From: an uncultured Gammaproteobacteria bacterium
GTDB taxonomy: Bacteria; Pseudomonadota; Gammaproteobacteria; Nitrosococcales; Methylophagaceae
Length of the DNA: 64,000 bases
Direction: 5' to 3'
Assembly: GCA_905181885.1 (NCBI GenBank)
Contig: CAJIZI010000001.1
Span: 248,001-312,000 of the forward strand
Under the pieces are notes generated by a model that worked only from the letters and a program-made list of their open reading frames with translations, searched no databases and had not been told where the DNA came from. This document shows, one piece after another, positions 51,582-63,763 of the stretch (positions are counted from its first letter, which is position 1; every line of letters begins with the position of its first letter). The translations under genes were made by a program, and so were the position numbers.

Positions 51582-52340
51582 TTAGCTGCCTAACAACAAC
51601 CTAATTGAAATTAATAGTGTTACAGCTTCAAAGGCACGTTTAATCCAAGCGCTACCAAAGCGAAGTGCCATATGAGAACCAAGATAACCACCTATAAATG
51701 AGCCCAATATTAGTGCTGGCAACCAATCCCAACGAATCTCACTCAGCAGCCCTAATGTTATAGCCCCACTTCCGTTCCAAAAAAAACCTACCATGATCAA
51801 GGTATAAGCTACCGCTCGCTGGTAATCCATACCAAACCATAACACCAGCCATAGTGTAACAAATAGCCCAGTACCTGAAGTTAAAGAACCATTTAGTACT
51901 CCTAGGAAAAATAAAACAATACCACCTAACAACAACCCAGTCTGGTCACGATTCTTTGGCAAATAATTTTGTCCTAGTTCAGATTTAAATATCGAATAAA
52001 TACTCAGACCACCAATCAACACCCCTAATGCTATTTCAGCAAATCTATCTGGTACTAGTAAGATTACACTCGCACCCAAAATAACACCGGGCAGACCAAA
52101 CAAAATCATTAAGGCTACAAATTTTTGATCCAACACACTACCTGATAAATAACGCAGCGCGGCACCAATTCCTAGAGCAACGCTCGCAATTTTATGTGTA
52201 GCTAAAGCAACACCAAAAGATAATCCCAGAAAAAGTAAAATAGGAAACTGGATTAACCCAGCACCACCGCCGCTAAATGCTGAAAAAGTATTTGCGAATA
52301 GTGAAACTAAAAATAAAATAATCTGTTCTGAGTTATTCAA
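51582..52340 (-). CDS. TauE/SafE-family anion exporter
   Basis: 252 residues, seven to eight membrane segments. N-terminal half NTFSAFSGGGAGLIQFPILL and second half LTSGTGLFVTLWLV show the internal repeat of the family. These carry sulfite, sulfonates or related anions; the substrate is not predictable. Isolated between pyrE and hisC. Confidence 0.85.
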   Translation of the reverse strand: MNNSEQIILFLVSLFANTFSAFSGGGAGLIQFPILLFLGLSFGVALATHKIASVALGIGAALRYLSGSVLDQKFVALMILFGLPGVILGASVILLVPDRFAEIALGVLIGGLSIYSIFKSELGQNYLPKNRDQTGLLLGGIVLFFLGVLNGSLTSGTGLFVTLWLVLWFGMDYQRAVAYTLIMVGFFWNGSGAITLGLLSEIRWDWLPALILGSFIGGYLGSHMALRFGSAWIKRAFEAVTLLISIRLLLGS

Positions 52341-52433
52341 ATATATCTTCTTAATTGATGTCCTAATAATAGATAGTCTAGCTACTGATACAGTCCCAGG
52401 ACTTCATTTTAAGGCAATGATTGCAGTAATAAT

Positions 52434-53497
52434 CTATTGTTCAGTAATTAAGCTCTTCAATGCCATTAATAATCGCTGGTTATCTTGCTCACTACCGATA
52501 GTAATACGAAGATATTGAGCAATTCTGTCTTGATGAAAGTGACGAATAATAACACCCTGTTTTCGCAAACCCTGCGCTAAGGTTATCCCTTCATGAGCCT
52601 CATGTTTAACAAGCAGGAAATTAGCAGCGGATGGAATTACCTTAAAACCCATTTGTGTGAGCTCTCTTGCCATACCACTCGGCTTAGAATCACTCGTTCG
52701 CAAGTACTTTTAAAGTAATCAACATCCGTAAATGCAGCAATACCAGCAACAATAGCCAAACTATCAAGTGGATATGAATTAAAGCTATCTTTTACTCGAT
52801 CTAAAGCTTCTATCAAATCGGGATGCCCCACCGCAAGCCCAATGCGTAAGCCAGCCAAAGAACGTGATTTAGATAAAGTCTGGGTAACCAATAAATTAGG
52901 ATAATAGTTCACTAGACTAACTGCACTCTCACCTCCAAAATCAATATAAGCTTCATCTACCACAACAACAGATTCAGTATTCGCTTTTAATAAGCTCTCA
53001 ATTTCATTTAATGCCAACAAGCACCCTGTTGGGGCATTAGGGTTAGGGAAAATAATTCCACCATTATTTCGTACATAGTCAGAAACATTGATAGTCAAAT
53101 CATTGTCTAGCGGAATCAATTCGTAATTTATCTTGTATAAACCACAAAAAGCGGTGTAAAAACTATAAGTTATATCAGGAAATAATAAAGGTTTCGACTG
53201 CTGAAACAACCCTTGAAAAATATGAGCTAAAACCTCGTCAGAACCATTACCAACAAAGACCTGATTAATACTCATTCCATAATAATCTGCAATAGACTTC
53301 TTTAAATCAGTTGCATTTGGATCCGGGTATAATCGTAACCGATCTCCAGCATATGCTTCAATCGCTGCTAAGGCTTTAGGCGATGGCGCGTATGGGTTTT
53401 CATTGGTATTAAGCTTAACTAAATTAGTCCCTTTAGGTTGCTCACCCGGTGTATAAGGGTCCAACTGATGTACGATTGAACTCCAAAATTTGCTCAT
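52434..53497 (-). pseudogene. hisC: Histidinol-phosphate aminotransferase, split by a frameshift
   Basis: From ATG 53497: [29 protein letters not shown] and the PLP lysine in [14 protein letters not shown]. This frame ends at 52637; the neighbouring frame (52703-52434) gives [22 protein letters not shown] and a normal C-terminus. The break lies near 52680-52695. Joined, about 355 residues, the normal length. Third gene of hisG-hisD-hisC; its start lies 5 nt after the hisD stop. Confidence 0.9.
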
Positions 53498-53502
53498 TAC
53501 TT

Positions 53503-54804
53503 TCAGTCCTTAAGACGATATTCTGCTGATCGGGCATGTGCGGTTAAACCTTCACCACGGGCTAAGACCGAAGCCACTTGGCCCAAACTTTGTGCACCCT
53601 TTTCAGACACCTGAATCAAACTCGAACGCTTTTGAAAATCATAGACACCCAGCGGCGAACTAAACCGAGCAGTTCGTGACGTAGGTAAAACATGATTTGG
53701 CCCCGCGCAATAATCACCCAACGCTTCAGGGGTATAACGGCCCATAAAAATAGCACCCGCATGGCGTACTTTTTTTGCCATTACCATAGGGTCGTCGACT
53801 GATAGTTCTAGATGCTCAGGTGAAATGTAATTAATGACATCAATCGCATCATCCATATTTTTTACCTGAATCAGTGCTGCCCGACTAGATAATGAGGTTT
53901 TAATAATAGCTTGACGTTCCATTGACGGCAATAAGCGCTCTATAGCCTTATGAACTGCCTGTAAAAAACCTGCATCAGGTGAAATTAAAATTGATTGTGC
54001 ATCTTCATCATGTTCAGCTTGAGAAAACAAGTCCATCGCAATCCAGTCTGGATCTGTCTTCCCATCGCAAACTACTAAGATTTCTGATGGACCTGCAATC
54101 ATGTCAATACCGACCGTACCAAAGACCATACTTTTTGCCGTCGCTACATAAATATTACCCGGCCCTACAATCTTATCGACCTGTGGAATAGTCTCTGTCC
54201 CGTAGGCTAATGCACCGATAGCTTGAGCCCCACCTATGGCGAAAATACGATCTACCCCTGAAATCGCCGCGGCTGCTAATACTAAATCATTAACTTGACC
54301 GCCTGGTGTTGGAACAACCATAATTAATTCATCAACACCCGCTACTTTAGCTGGGATCGCATTCATCAATACTGATGAAGGATAAGATGCCTTACCACCC
54401 GGAACGTATAGCCCTGCTCGGTCAAGTGCCGTTATTTGTTGACCCAATACTGTTCCATCGGCTTCAGTATAAGTCCATGATTCCTGTTTTTGATGCTCGT
54501 GATAAGAGCGCACACGATCGGCAGCAGCCTCTAAAGCAGTACGTTGCGAAACTGGAATACGCGCCAGTGCCTCTTTTGCACTAGATAATGATAATTCCAA
54601 ATCTCCCATCGAATCAGCAACAATATGATCGAACTGGCGACTATAGTCCAAAACTGCTGCGTCACCCCGTGATTTTACATCTGATAATATTGCCTTGACT
54701 GTATCCACAACACCAGTATCAGTGGAGGCATCCCACGCTAATACTGCTTCAAGCTCCTGCTGAAAGTTTTCCGACTCAGTAGTTAGTTGTTTGATATTAA
54801 TCAT
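53503..54804 (-). CDS. hisD: Histidinol dehydrogenase
   Basis: 433 residues. [43 protein letters not shown] and AGPSEILV are family motifs; the zinc-site [10 protein letters not shown] segment and the catalytic SPEHLEL are present. Two-step NAD oxidation of histidinol to histidine. The start codon shares its last base with the hisG stop region. Confidence 0.97.
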   Translation of the reverse strand: MINIKQLTTESENFQQELEAVLAWDASTDTGVVDTVKAILSDVKSRGDAAVLDYSRQFDHIVADSMGDLELSLSSAKEALARIPVSQRTALEAAADRVRSYHEHQKQESWTYTEADGTVLGQQITALDRAGLYVPGGKASYPSSVLMNAIPAKVAGVDELIMVVPTPGGQVNDLVLAAAAISGVDRIFAIGGAQAIGALAYGTETIPQVDKIVGPGNIYVATAKSMVFGTVGIDMIAGPSEILVVCDGKTDPDWIAMDLFSQAEHDEDAQSILISPDAGFLQAVHKAIERLLPSMERQAIIKTSLSSRAALIQVKNMDDAIDVINYISPEHLELSVDDPMVMAKKVRHAGAIFMGRYTPEALGDYCAGPNHVLPTSRTARFSSPLGVYDFQKRSSLIQVSEKGAQSLGQVASVLARGEGLTAHARSAEYRLKD

Positions 54805-55439
54805 TATTGTTCTTCTATCGCCATCCGCACTCTGTTAATAAACATTTGAATCCTCGCATGTTTCATTTTCATCGATGCTTTATTGACCACTAACCGAGAA
54901 CTAATATCCGCAATATGCTCCATCGGGACCAAACCATTAGCACGTAAAGTGTTTCCCGTATCGACAACATCAACAATACGATCAGCGAGGCCAACTAGCG
55001 GTGCTAACTCCATTGAGCCATAAAGCTTAATAATATCCACTTGCTGTCCTTGTGACGCATAAAAACGGCGTGTACTTTCAACGAATTTTGTCGCGACTTT
55101 TAAACGCCCTTTAATTTGTCCTTCGTCTATTTTACCAGCCGTCATCAATTTACAACATGCGATCTTTAAATCAACTGGCTCATAAAGCTCTGCCTTTGGA
55201 TGCTCGAGTAATACATCTTTGCCAGCTATACCCATATCAGCACCACCGTATTCGACATAGGTAGGTACATCAGATGCTCTAACAATAATCAAACGAACAT
55301 CGGGCTGATTTGTATCTAAAATTAGTTTTCGGCTAGTTTCAGGATCATCGATAGGTTCTATACCCGCAGCTTTTAGTAATGGTAATGTTTCTTCGAAAAT
55401 TCGCCCTTTTGACAGGGCTAAGGTGAGCATGTTTGACAT
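54804..55439 (-). CDS. hisG: ATP phosphoribosyltransferase, short form
   Basis: 211 residues from ATG 55439 with AGGTGG upstream; the frame extends to 55472 but overlaps mur[11 protein letters not shown] and [20 protein letters not shown] segments are present. It lacks the C-terminal regulatory domain, so it is the short form that needs HisZ; no hisZ is in the window. First step of histidine synthesis. Confidence 0.93.
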   Translation of the reverse strand: MSNMLTLALSKGRIFEETLPLLKAAGIEPIDDPETSRKLILDTNQPDVRLIIVRASDVPTYVEYGGADMGIAGKDVLLEHPKAELYEPVDLKIACCKLMTAGKIDEGQIKGRLKVATKFVESTRRFYASQGQQVDIIKLYGSMELAPLVGLADRIVDVVDTGNTLRANGLVPMEHIADISSRLVVNKASMKMKHARIQMFINRVRMAIEEQ

Positions 55440-55452
55440 AATTAATTCCACC

Positions 55453-56727
<1,275 letters not shown>

Positions 56728-56754
56728 TCAATATTTCGTATACCTGGCAGCAGC

Positions 56755-56988
56755 TTAATTAGGTGCGGAGGTCTTTAAAGATAGAGCGTGTAGAGCACCC
56801 TCAAAACTTGTACCTAAGGTGGCATAAACCATTTTATGCTGGGCCACCAGGCCTTTTCCCACAAAAGAAGGACTCTTTACATGAGCCTCAAAATGTTGGC
56901 CATCGTCGCCCGATACTTCTACTATCGCATCAGGCATGCCAGCTACGATCAGTTTTTTTATGTCTAGTGCTTCCATTGTTACTTCCAC
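56755..56988 (-). CDS. ibaG: BolA-family protein IbaG (YrbA)
   Basis: 77 residues, or 73 from an internal methionine. VEVSGDDGQHFEAHVKSPSF and AQHKMVYATLG with the conserved histidine identify BolA. With monothiol glutaredoxin it takes part in Fe-S trafficking. Position between mlaB and murA fits YrbA/IbaG. Confidence 0.92.
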   Translation of the reverse strand: MEVTMEALDIKKLIVAGMPDAIVEVSGDDGQHFEAHVKSPSFVGKGLVAQHKMVYATLGTSFEGALHALSLKTSAPN

Positions 56989-57010
56989 TTAATTTTATGA
57001 AACTATTTAT

Positions 57011-57316
57011 TTATGCCACTGGCAACAATTCATCCAAACCACTTGCTGATACAATCTCAAGTATTTGTTCGGGAATATGATGTAAAAATATCTGTTTATT
57101 GGTTGTTTTAGCCATACGAACCCAGTGCACTAATAATGCCAGTCCAGCACTATCGCTAAGGGTCACACCTAACAAGTCAATGTTTAATACTGATAATGGT
57201 GAGCCTATATCATGTACTTCATTTAGGACAGAAGCGACTGTTGCAAAGCTCAGTTCGCCATTCACCAAAATATTTTTTGATGATGCTTCTAAACTTATCG
57301 AAACAGTCTGATTCAT
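57011..57316 (-). CDS. mlaB: STAS-domain protein MlaB
   Basis: 101 residues. SLDLTGVTLSDSAGLALLVHW-like STAS segment with the conserved serine (LSDSAGLAL). MlaB stabilises the MlaFE ATPase complex. Overlaps mlaC by 4 nt. Its partners mlaF/mlaE are missing or truncated here. Confidence 0.85.
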   Translation of the reverse strand: MNQTVSISLEASSKNILVNGELSFATVASVLNEVHDIGSPLSVLNIDLLGVTLSDSAGLALLVHWVRMAKTTNKQIFLHHIPEQILEIVSASGLDELLPVA

Positions 57317-57951
57317 AACTTCACTTTTTGATTGCGAGTCGATAAATTATCGATAAGTTTATCTATTCCATCATTACGAATTTCTTTGGCGAATGATGAA
57401 CGATAGTTAGTCACTAAACTAATACCATCTATTTTGACATCATAAACCATCCATTTCTTTTGTTTATTAAGATACATCGACAGGGACATAGGAATCGAGG
57501 CCCCGCTCGGTCGTGCGATTTCCATCTTCACTTTAACCTTCTTTTTAGCTAAGTCATCGCGGAATGGTAAAAAAGCAATGTCACCATCAGTAAATTCCAA
57601 CATTGCAGTCGAATAGGTTCTTACTAACAGTAAACGAAACTCTCCAATAAATCTCTTACGCTGTGCTGTATTCGCTTTACGCCAGTTCTTACCTAGTGCT
57701 AATTTTGACATCTTAGAAAAATCAAAATTTGGCAACAAAATATCATCAACCAAACCATAAACGAACGAAGGGTTTTTTTCTATTGTCTGCTTATGATCTT
57801 TTAAAGCTTGTTGCATTCGGTCAGAAGAATCTTTAATAAGAGCCTGTGGCACAGGCACTTCGGCAAACACCACTGATGCCATCAAAAAGACTGGTAGTAT
57901 TGTCAATAAAATTAGCCATTGTCCTTTAAATAAACTCTCAACATCCTTCAA
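57313..57951 (-). CDS. mlaC: Periplasmic phospholipid-binding protein MlaC
   Basis: 212 residues from TTG 57951, with a signal peptide (LILLTILPVFLMASVVFA). MlaC family segments NFDFSKMSKLALGKNWRKA, QRKRFIGEFRLLLVRTYS and KWMVYDVKIDGISLVTNYR are clear. It shuttles phospholipids between MlaA and the inner-membrane complex. Its TTG overlaps a TGA that would end mlaD (frame LFSKAEGD-stop), showing where mlaD used to lie. Confidence 0.92.
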   Translation of the reverse strand: MKDVESLFKGQWLILLTILPVFLMASVVFAEVPVPQALIKDSSDRMQQALKDHKQTIEKNPSFVYGLVDDILLPNFDFSKMSKLALGKNWRKANTAQRKRFIGEFRLLLVRTYSTAMLEFTDGDIAFLPFRDDLAKKKVKVKMEIARPSGASIPMSLSMYLNKQKKWMVYDVKIDGISLVTNYRSSFAKEIRNDGIDKLIDNLSTRNQKVKL

Positions 57952-58228
57952 TCACCTTCAGCTTTACTAAAAAGAACCTGCCCATTCGCTTTCGTAATTC
58001 ATACAATTGCGCATGGGTCGTCTTATGAACATCGTGCCCATCAACCTTTATCGTCCCTTGGTCTGGAACAAGTTGGCCGCTAATCAGTCGCAGTAACGTT
58101 GTCTTACCTGTTCCACTCGGGCCCATGATAGCCCTGACTTTCCCGCGGTAAATATCTAAATCTATACCTCGGAAAATAGCCCTCTCCCCACGGCTAAAAT
58201 GTAAATCTCGGATTTCTATTAGTGGCAC
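57938..58228 (-). pseudogene. mlaF: Truncated MlaF ATPase (mlaF 5' end fused to mlaD 3' remnant)
   Basis: From GTG 58228 (GGAGG upstream; TTG 58243 also possible) about 85 residues match MlaF: Walker A IMGPSGTGKTTLLRLISGQ, then YELRKRMG. The sequence then leaves the family. The ABC signature, Walker B and the remainder are missing. In a second frame the following bases read GQVLFSKAEGD-stop, the expected MlaD end. Hence the rest of mlaF, all of mlaE and nearly all of mlaD, roughly 1.7 kb, appear deleted. Non-functional as an ATPase. Confidence 0.85.
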
Positions 58229-58416
58229 AAAGCCTCCAAGCAAAAATTATGAATATATAAGACTCTTAATTCTCGAGAATATGAGTCATTAAGTCAACTA
58301 AAGTAATGTTAAAACGACTTTTGTCCAATAATACAATATGATAATCAAACCAGTAAAAGTGATAACTCAAACTATGCATAAACTTCATAATGTCAAAAAA
58401 GACGTCCAAACTCTAA

Positions 58417-59190
58417 ATGACTAACATCTTAACCACACACTACAGCGTTACTGCGGAATTACACGCAGATACGGAACAAGCGAAGATACTCGCCAAACGT
58501 TTCTCACTGCCTTTTTCAAAACACCTCGATAAAGCAAATCATCAACTTGTTTTTACAAATCAACACCTAGAAATAAGGACTCCTAACCTAATCAATCCAA
58601 TCAGGATCGATTTTACAGAGGGAAAAAATGCCTATCGAAGGAGTTTTGGTGGTGGTCGAGGCCAGCCACTTGCCAAAGCTATTGGCCTGAAGAAAGGCAA
58701 GATGCCGACTATTATTGACTCTACTGCTGGATATGGCAAAGATGCTTTTGTGTTGGCAACGCTAGGTAGTCATGTCACATTAGTTGAGCGCAACCCACTA
58801 TTAGCTGCATTATTGGAAGATGCTATTGCCAAGGCAAATACTGAATCAAGTACTAAACAAATCGCACGGCGTATGATATCGATCCATTCCGATGCCCACC
58901 AATATTTAGCTGAGCTAACACCTGAAGAAAGGCCCGATGTAATTTATATTGATCCAATGTACCCTGCTAGGGATAAATCTGCTCTCGTAAAGAAAGAAAT
59001 GCAGCTCTTACATCAATTAGTTGGGCCTGACACTGATAGCCGAGAGCTATTAGATAAGGCTCTACAAACTGCAAAAAAAAGAGTGGTCGTTAAGCGCCCT
59101 AAATTAGCAGACCCAATCACAGATTATAAGCCGAGCACTTTTGTCGAAAGCAAAAACACCCGCTATGACATATATTTAAAAATTCAATAA
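58417..59190 (+). CDS. rsmJ: 16S rRNA m2G1516 methyltransferase RsmJ
   Basis: 257 residues. RSFGGGRGQPLAKAIGLKKG, DSTAGYGKDAFVLATLG (SAM loop) and YIDPMYP (catalytic) with ending KTRYDIYL-like match RsmJ (YhiQ). Methylates G1516 in the 30S subunit. Convergent to rarA, 7 nt apart. Confidence 0.93.
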   Translation: MTNILTTHYSVTAELHADTEQAKILAKRFSLPFSKHLDKANHQLVFTNQHLEIRTPNLINPIRIDFTEGKNAYRRSFGGGRGQPLAKAIGLKKGKMPTIIDSTAGYGKDAFVLATLGSHVTLVERNPLLAALLEDAIAKANTESSTKQIARRMISIHSDAHQYLAELTPEERPDVIYIDPMYPARDKSALVKKEMQLLHQLVGPDTDSRELLDKALQTAKKRVVVKRPKLADPITDYKPSTFVESKNTRYDIYLKIQ

Positions 59191-59197
59191 TTTATCC

Positions 59198-60526
59198 TCA
59201 GTTTCCCCCAGCCTTTTCATCTAATACTTTCAATCGAGATAGTTTCTCAGCTATTTTTATCTCCAAACCACGATTAACAGGCTGATAGTAGTTAGGCTCT
59301 CGCATATCTTCTGGAAAATAACTTTCCCCAGCTGCATATGCATCAGGCTCATTGTGAGGATAACGATATTCTTTAGCATACCCTAACTCTTTCATTAGCT
59401 TGGTCGGTGCGTTACGAAGGTGAAGTGGTACCTCACTAGAGCTTTGTGAACGCACATCTGCCATTGCAGCATTAAACGCACTATAAACAGCATTACTTTT
59501 AGCAGCACACGCTAGATACAACACAGCTTGAGCAATTGCCAATTCTCCTTCTTCCTTACCTAGTTTCTCATAACTTTCCCAAGCGTCTAAGGCAATGCGT
59601 AAACCTCTAGGGTCAGCATTTCCAATATCTTCAGATGCCATTCTAACTATGCGCCGCATTAAATAAACAGGATCGCAACCACCATCTAACATCCGGCATA
59701 GCCAGTAGAGCGCAGCATCAGGAGATGACCCCCTTACCGATTTATGTAAGGCAGAAATTTGGTCATAAAAGACCTCGCCACCTTTATCAAAACGTCGTAA
59801 GCTATCAGCTAACACCGATTCTAAATCAGACTCTAATACTGCTGGTTGATTTTGGCTGTCGGCCAAATCAATGACAATCTCAAGTAAATTAAGCACTCGA
59901 CGTCCATCGCCATCAGAAGCTTGAGCCAGTTTATCTCGAAGTGCTGGTTCTATTGTAATACCACGCTCAGCAACTCCTTTGACCGGATCTTCCATTGCTC
60001 GATCCGCAATCTCACGGAGATCTGCTTGTTTTAACCCTCTTAAAATATAAACACGAGCCCTAGAAAGTAAAGCATTATTCAATTCAAACGAGGGATTTTC
60101 TGTCGTCGCTCCAATAAAAGTAAACGTACCATTTTCAACATAAGGTAGAAAAGCATCTTGCTGAGACTTATTAAAACGGTGTACTTCGTCAACAAACAGT
60201 ATGGTCCTACGTCCCTGTTCTTTTTGGAGCTGTTCTGCCCTAGCAACAGCAGCCCGAACATCTTTCACACCGGCTAATACAGCCGAGATCGTGATGAATT
60301 CAGCATCGCAATAACCAGCAATCAATTTTGCCAAGGTTGTTTTGCCTGTACCCGGTGGCCCCCATAAAATCATCGAATGTGGCTGCCCGATGCTAATGGC
60401 TTGCCGTAGTGGCTTACCTTTTGCTAACAAATGCTGCTGACCTATGTAGCCCTCAAGATCGATTGGCCGCATCCTATCTGCCAATGGTCGACTCACAAGA
60501 TCTTCGACCTGTTCAAAAAGACTCAT
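59198..60526 (-). CDS. rarA: Replication-associated recombination protein RarA (MgsA)
   Basis: 442 residues AAA+ ATPase. Walker A GPPGTGKTTLAKLIAG, Walker B FVDEVHRFNKSQQD, sensor 1 GATTENPSFELN, and the C-terminal tetramerisation domain. Acts at stalled replication forks. Starts inside the stop region of lolA (4-nt overlap), part of ftsK-lolA-rarA. Confidence 0.96.
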   Translation of the reverse strand: MSLFEQVEDLVSRPLADRMRPIDLEGYIGQQHLLAKGKPLRQAISIGQPHSMILWGPPGTGKTTLAKLIAGYCDAEFITISAVLAGVKDVRAAVARAEQLQKEQGRRTILFVDEVHRFNKSQQDAFLPYVENGTFTFIGATTENPSFELNNALLSRARVYILRGLKQADLREIADRAMEDPVKGVAERGITIEPALRDKLAQASDGDGRRVLNLLEIVIDLADSQNQPAVLESDLESVLADSLRRFDKGGEVFYDQISALHKSVRGSSPDAALYWLCRMLDGGCDPVYLMRRIVRMASEDIGNADPRGLRIALDAWESYEKLGKEEGELAIAQAVLYLACAAKSNAVYSAFNAAMADVRSQSSSEVPLHLRNAPTKLMKELGYAKEYRYPHNEPDAYAAGESYFPEDMREPNYYQPVNRGLEIKIAEKLSRLKVLDEKAGGN

Positions 60527-61164
60527 AATTCTGAGTCACCGACCACATCAACTCCTTCGGGTGGCACGAAAATAAATGTTTTCTCATCTAGTTGATTATT
60601 TTCTGAAGTATCACTAAAAGTTAAACGCGTATATTGGTCAAAACTGTCACGCATTATCATTTGTCGTAGGCTATCGTTATCAAATGCAAAGCGCACTGAT
60701 TGAAAGTTAGAATCTGCACCTTTAGGAACTAACTCAACCCATTCATAACCATCATCAGATCTCAACTCACTCACTTGATATTTCTCATCAGGTAAAGTTT
60801 CACCTGATAACAATGCAGCGGGAGTATCCATTAAAGCTTCCTGTTGAGGCATAACTGTTACTTGCTCTAGGTCTACATCATAAAACCAAATCCGCAAGCC
60901 ATCCGCCACAATTTTTTGTGGATAGGGATTATGATAATCCCAGCGAAACTTACCGGGACGTTCAAGTATAAACTCTCCCTGTGCTGTCTCAATAACCTCA
61001 CCTTCAGGGCCTAAGACCACTTGCTCAAACTGAGCTTTGAACGTTATTACTGATTGTAAAAAGGTTGTTAATTTTTCTGTAGCTAAACCTCCTGCTAAAA
61101 CTGTTTGTGATAACAATAATGACAGGGTCAGAACTAACGACTGTATTATTTTTTTACTAGTCAT
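60523..61164 (-). CDS. lolA: Outer-membrane lipoprotein carrier protein LolA
   Basis: 213 residues with signal peptide. VVLGPEGEVIETAQGEF, RPGKFRWDYHNPYPQKIVADG and WFYDVDLEQVTV match LolA. Carries lipoproteins from LolCDE to LolB through the periplasm. Between ftsK and rarA. Confidence 0.94.
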   Translation of the reverse strand: MTSKKIIQSLVLTLSLLLSQTVLAGGLATEKLTTFLQSVITFKAQFEQVVLGPEGEVIETAQGEFILERPGKFRWDYHNPYPQKIVADGLRIWFYDVDLEQVTVMPQQEALMDTPAALLSGETLPDEKYQVSELRSDDGYEWVELVPKGADSNFQSVRFAFDNDSLRQMIMRDSFDQYTRLTFSDTSENNQLDEKTFIFVPPEGVDVVGDSEL

Positions 61165-61258
61165 AATGATCCTTAGGATGGTAGTGTTGCTTGATAACTC
61201 ATCATTCAGACCGAGTTTCGAGTTGAATGCTTGTTATCTATAAAAAAACCCAGGCTTC

Positions 61259-63556
61259 CTAATCACGAGTTGGTGGTGCTATCACCTCACGACTTCCATT
61301 CGGCTGCATTGCCGTTACTACACCCGCAGCTTCCATTGCTTCAACTAACCTTGACGCACGGTTATAACCTACCTTCAAACGTCTCTGTACACCTGAGACA
61401 GAGGCTCTCCTGGATTCAGTTACTAGCTGTACAGCTTGGTCATATAATGGGTCAGACTCACCATCACTGGCATCGGATATACCCGAGCCGTATTCATCCT
61501 CTACCGAACCTTTTGTGATTTCTTCCAAATAGTTTGGAGAACCACTTTCCTTCAAGAATTTGACGACCGCATGGACTTCATGATCATCCACAAAGGCTCC
61601 ATGAATTCGCTCAGGTAAACCTGAACCCGGCGGTAAATAAAGCATATCTCCTTGCCCCAGTAGTTGCTCAGCTCCCATTTGGTCCAAAATTGTACGTGAA
61701 TCAATCCGTGATGAAACCTGGAATGCCATCCGCGTTGGAATATTCGCTTTGATCAAACCAGTGATGACATCAACAGAAGGACGCTGAGTAGCTAAGATTA
61801 AATGAATACCGGATGCTCTTGCCTTTTGAGCCAAACGCGCGATTAGTTCTTCAACTTGTTTTCCTACGACCATCATCATATCTGCTAATTCATCTATGAT
61901 AACTACTATAAAAGGCAACGGTTCAAGAGTTACTGCAGGCTCTCCAGGCACTAGATCAACGGTCGGATCAATAATCGGGTCACCTCGTTCGATAGCATCT
62001 TTTACTTTCTTGTTAAACCCCGTGATGTTACGCACACCCATCGCGGCCATCAGAGGGTAACGCCTTTCCATTTCAGCAACACACCAACGCAGAGCGTTGG
62101 CAGCTTCTTTCATATCCGTCACAACTGGTGTCAATAAGTGAGGGATATCCTCATAAACTGATAGTTCGAGCATCTTAGGATCAACCATGATCATTCTCAC
62201 CTGCTCTGGCGTAGCCTTATAAAGCAAGCTTAAAATCATCGCATTTACAGCAACAGATTTACCTGACCCTGTAGTCCCTGCAACTAGTAAATGCGGCATT
62301 TTTTCTAGATCTGCAGTCACTGGACGGCCAGCAATGTCCTTGCCTAGTGCTATCTCCAATACAGATTTACTATTTTCATAATCAGCGCTAGCTAAAATTT
62401 CTCTTAAACGAACGATATCTCGATGTTCATTTGGAATTTCTATTCCCACCAGAGGTTTACCAGGTATAACCTCCACGACACGCACACTAGTGATAGACAT
62501 AGCTCTGGCTAAGTCTTTGGCCAGCCCTGAAATCCGACTCACCTTTATACCTGGAGCTGGTTGTAGTTCAAAACGCGTGACAACAGGTCCTGGCTGGACT
62601 TCAACCACTTCAACTTCAACACCAAAGTCTTTAAGTTTTAACTCAACCTGACGCGATAGAGCTTGCAAGACATTTTCACTATACCCTCCTGTACTAGTTT
62701 TAGGCATATCGAGTATGGCTAAAGCAGGCATCGCACCTTGCTCATGAGACTCAAATAGTGGTACTTGACGCTCTTTTTCTTCCCGTAAACTTTGTTGCTG
62801 TGTGTCCAATATCGGTTCTAGTCGAACTCTGGCAGGCTTTGCCAGACTAGTGCTTTTGGCTTTAAAAACCTCCGCTCTCTTAAACTTGACTTGCTTTGAT
62901 GCTAGTTGTGCTTTTGTTTCTCTCAGCCAACGTGCGGCATAAGTCATCATTGTTAGCGCCATCGCACCTAGTTTATCAACAATTTTTAGCCATGAAAGAC
63001 CGGTAAATAAAGTAATGCCTGTCAACAAAATAGCCAGTAAGAGTAGTGTCGTACCTGATGCACCAAAAACAGCCACAAAACCATTCCCGACAAGCTCTCC
63101 TAATACTCCACCAGCACGCAAAGGTAGTGAGCTTGCATAAGGCATTAAGCTCAAAGTTGACAAGCCACTCGCAGCCGACAGAGCACTCATTAACCCGATA
63201 ACTTTTAACACCCAAAAATGCGCTGCACCTTCAGAGTCAGCCCGCTTGCCCCAGCTAAATAACAGCCAGCCGCTAAACGCTAACATCAAAGGGGATAAGT
63301 AAGCAGGGAGTCCAAATCCATAAAGTAGTGAATCAGCTAGCCATGCTCCGACTATCCCACCCTTATTGGCGATAACATCATTAGTCCCAGTTGTTGACCA
63401 ACCAGGATCGGTAGGATGATAGCTCGATAAAGACAAGAGCAAATAGGCCGCCAATGCTAAAGATAAAATTAACGCAGCTTCCCTCAAGCGAAAGCTGGCT
63501 GAGCCCGAGCTTGCTTCAGCCTTATCTTTCTTGTTCAATCGTGTTGCTTGAGCCAA
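61259..63556 (-). CDS. ftsK: DNA translocase FtsK
   Basis: 765 residues. Four or more N-terminal helices, a short linker, and a motor domain with Walker [16 protein letters not shown], Walker [13 protein letters not shown] and the [20 protein letters not shown] segment; the C-terminal gamma winged helix ([27 protein letters not shown] shown in part) reads KOPS. The linker is much shorter than in E. coli (1329 aa). Separates chromosome dimers at division. Divergent from trxB. Confidence 0.95.
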   Translation of the reverse strand: MAQATRLNKKDKAEASSGSASFRLREAALILSLALAAYLLLSLSSYHPTDPGWSTTGTNDVIANKGGIVGAWLADSLLYGFGLPAYLSPLMLAFSGWLLFSWGKRADSEGAAHFWVLKVIGLMSALSAASGLSTLSLMPYASSLPLRAGGVLGELVGNGFVAVFGASGTTLLLLAILLTGITLFTGLSWLKIVDKLGAMALTMMTYAARWLRETKAQLASKQVKFKRAEVFKAKSTSLAKPARVRLEPILDTQQQSLREEKERQVPLFESHEQGAMPALAILDMPKTSTGGYSENVLQALSRQVELKLKDFGVEVEVVEVQPGPVVTRFELQPAPGIKVSRISGLAKDLARAMSITSVRVVEVIPGKPLVGIEIPNEHRDIVRLREILASADYENSKSVLEIALGKDIAGRPVTADLEKMPHLLVAGTTGSGKSVAVNAMILSLLYKATPEQVRMIMVDPKMLELSVYEDIPHLLTPVVTDMKEAANALRWCVAEMERRYPLMAAMGVRNITGFNKKVKDAIERGDPIIDPTVDLVPGEPAVTLEPLPFIVVIIDELADMMMVVGKQVEELIARLAQKARASGIHLILATQRPSVDVITGLIKANIPTRMAFQVSSRIDSRTILDQMGAEQLLGQGDMLYLPPGSGLPERIHGAFVDDHEVHAVVKFLKESGSPNYLEEITKGSVEDEYGSGISDASDGESDPLYDQAVQLVTESRRASVSGVQRRLKVGYNRASRLVEAMEAAGVVTAMQPNGSREVIAPPTRD

Positions 63557-63763
63557 TGTAATATTTCCAATAACACCAGTAGATTAGCGATTTATATTAC
63601 CACAGCTTTACAAGTATGATAATTTAGCAAATGATCATATTCACTTAATCTAATCGCTATTATCGATTAAAATTATCGAAACAAGTTGTTTGTCAAAAAA
63701 TTACTAGTCTAATAAAATTAATTTTAAATTTTAATCAAAGTTTCGTTTATAAAATTTATCTAA

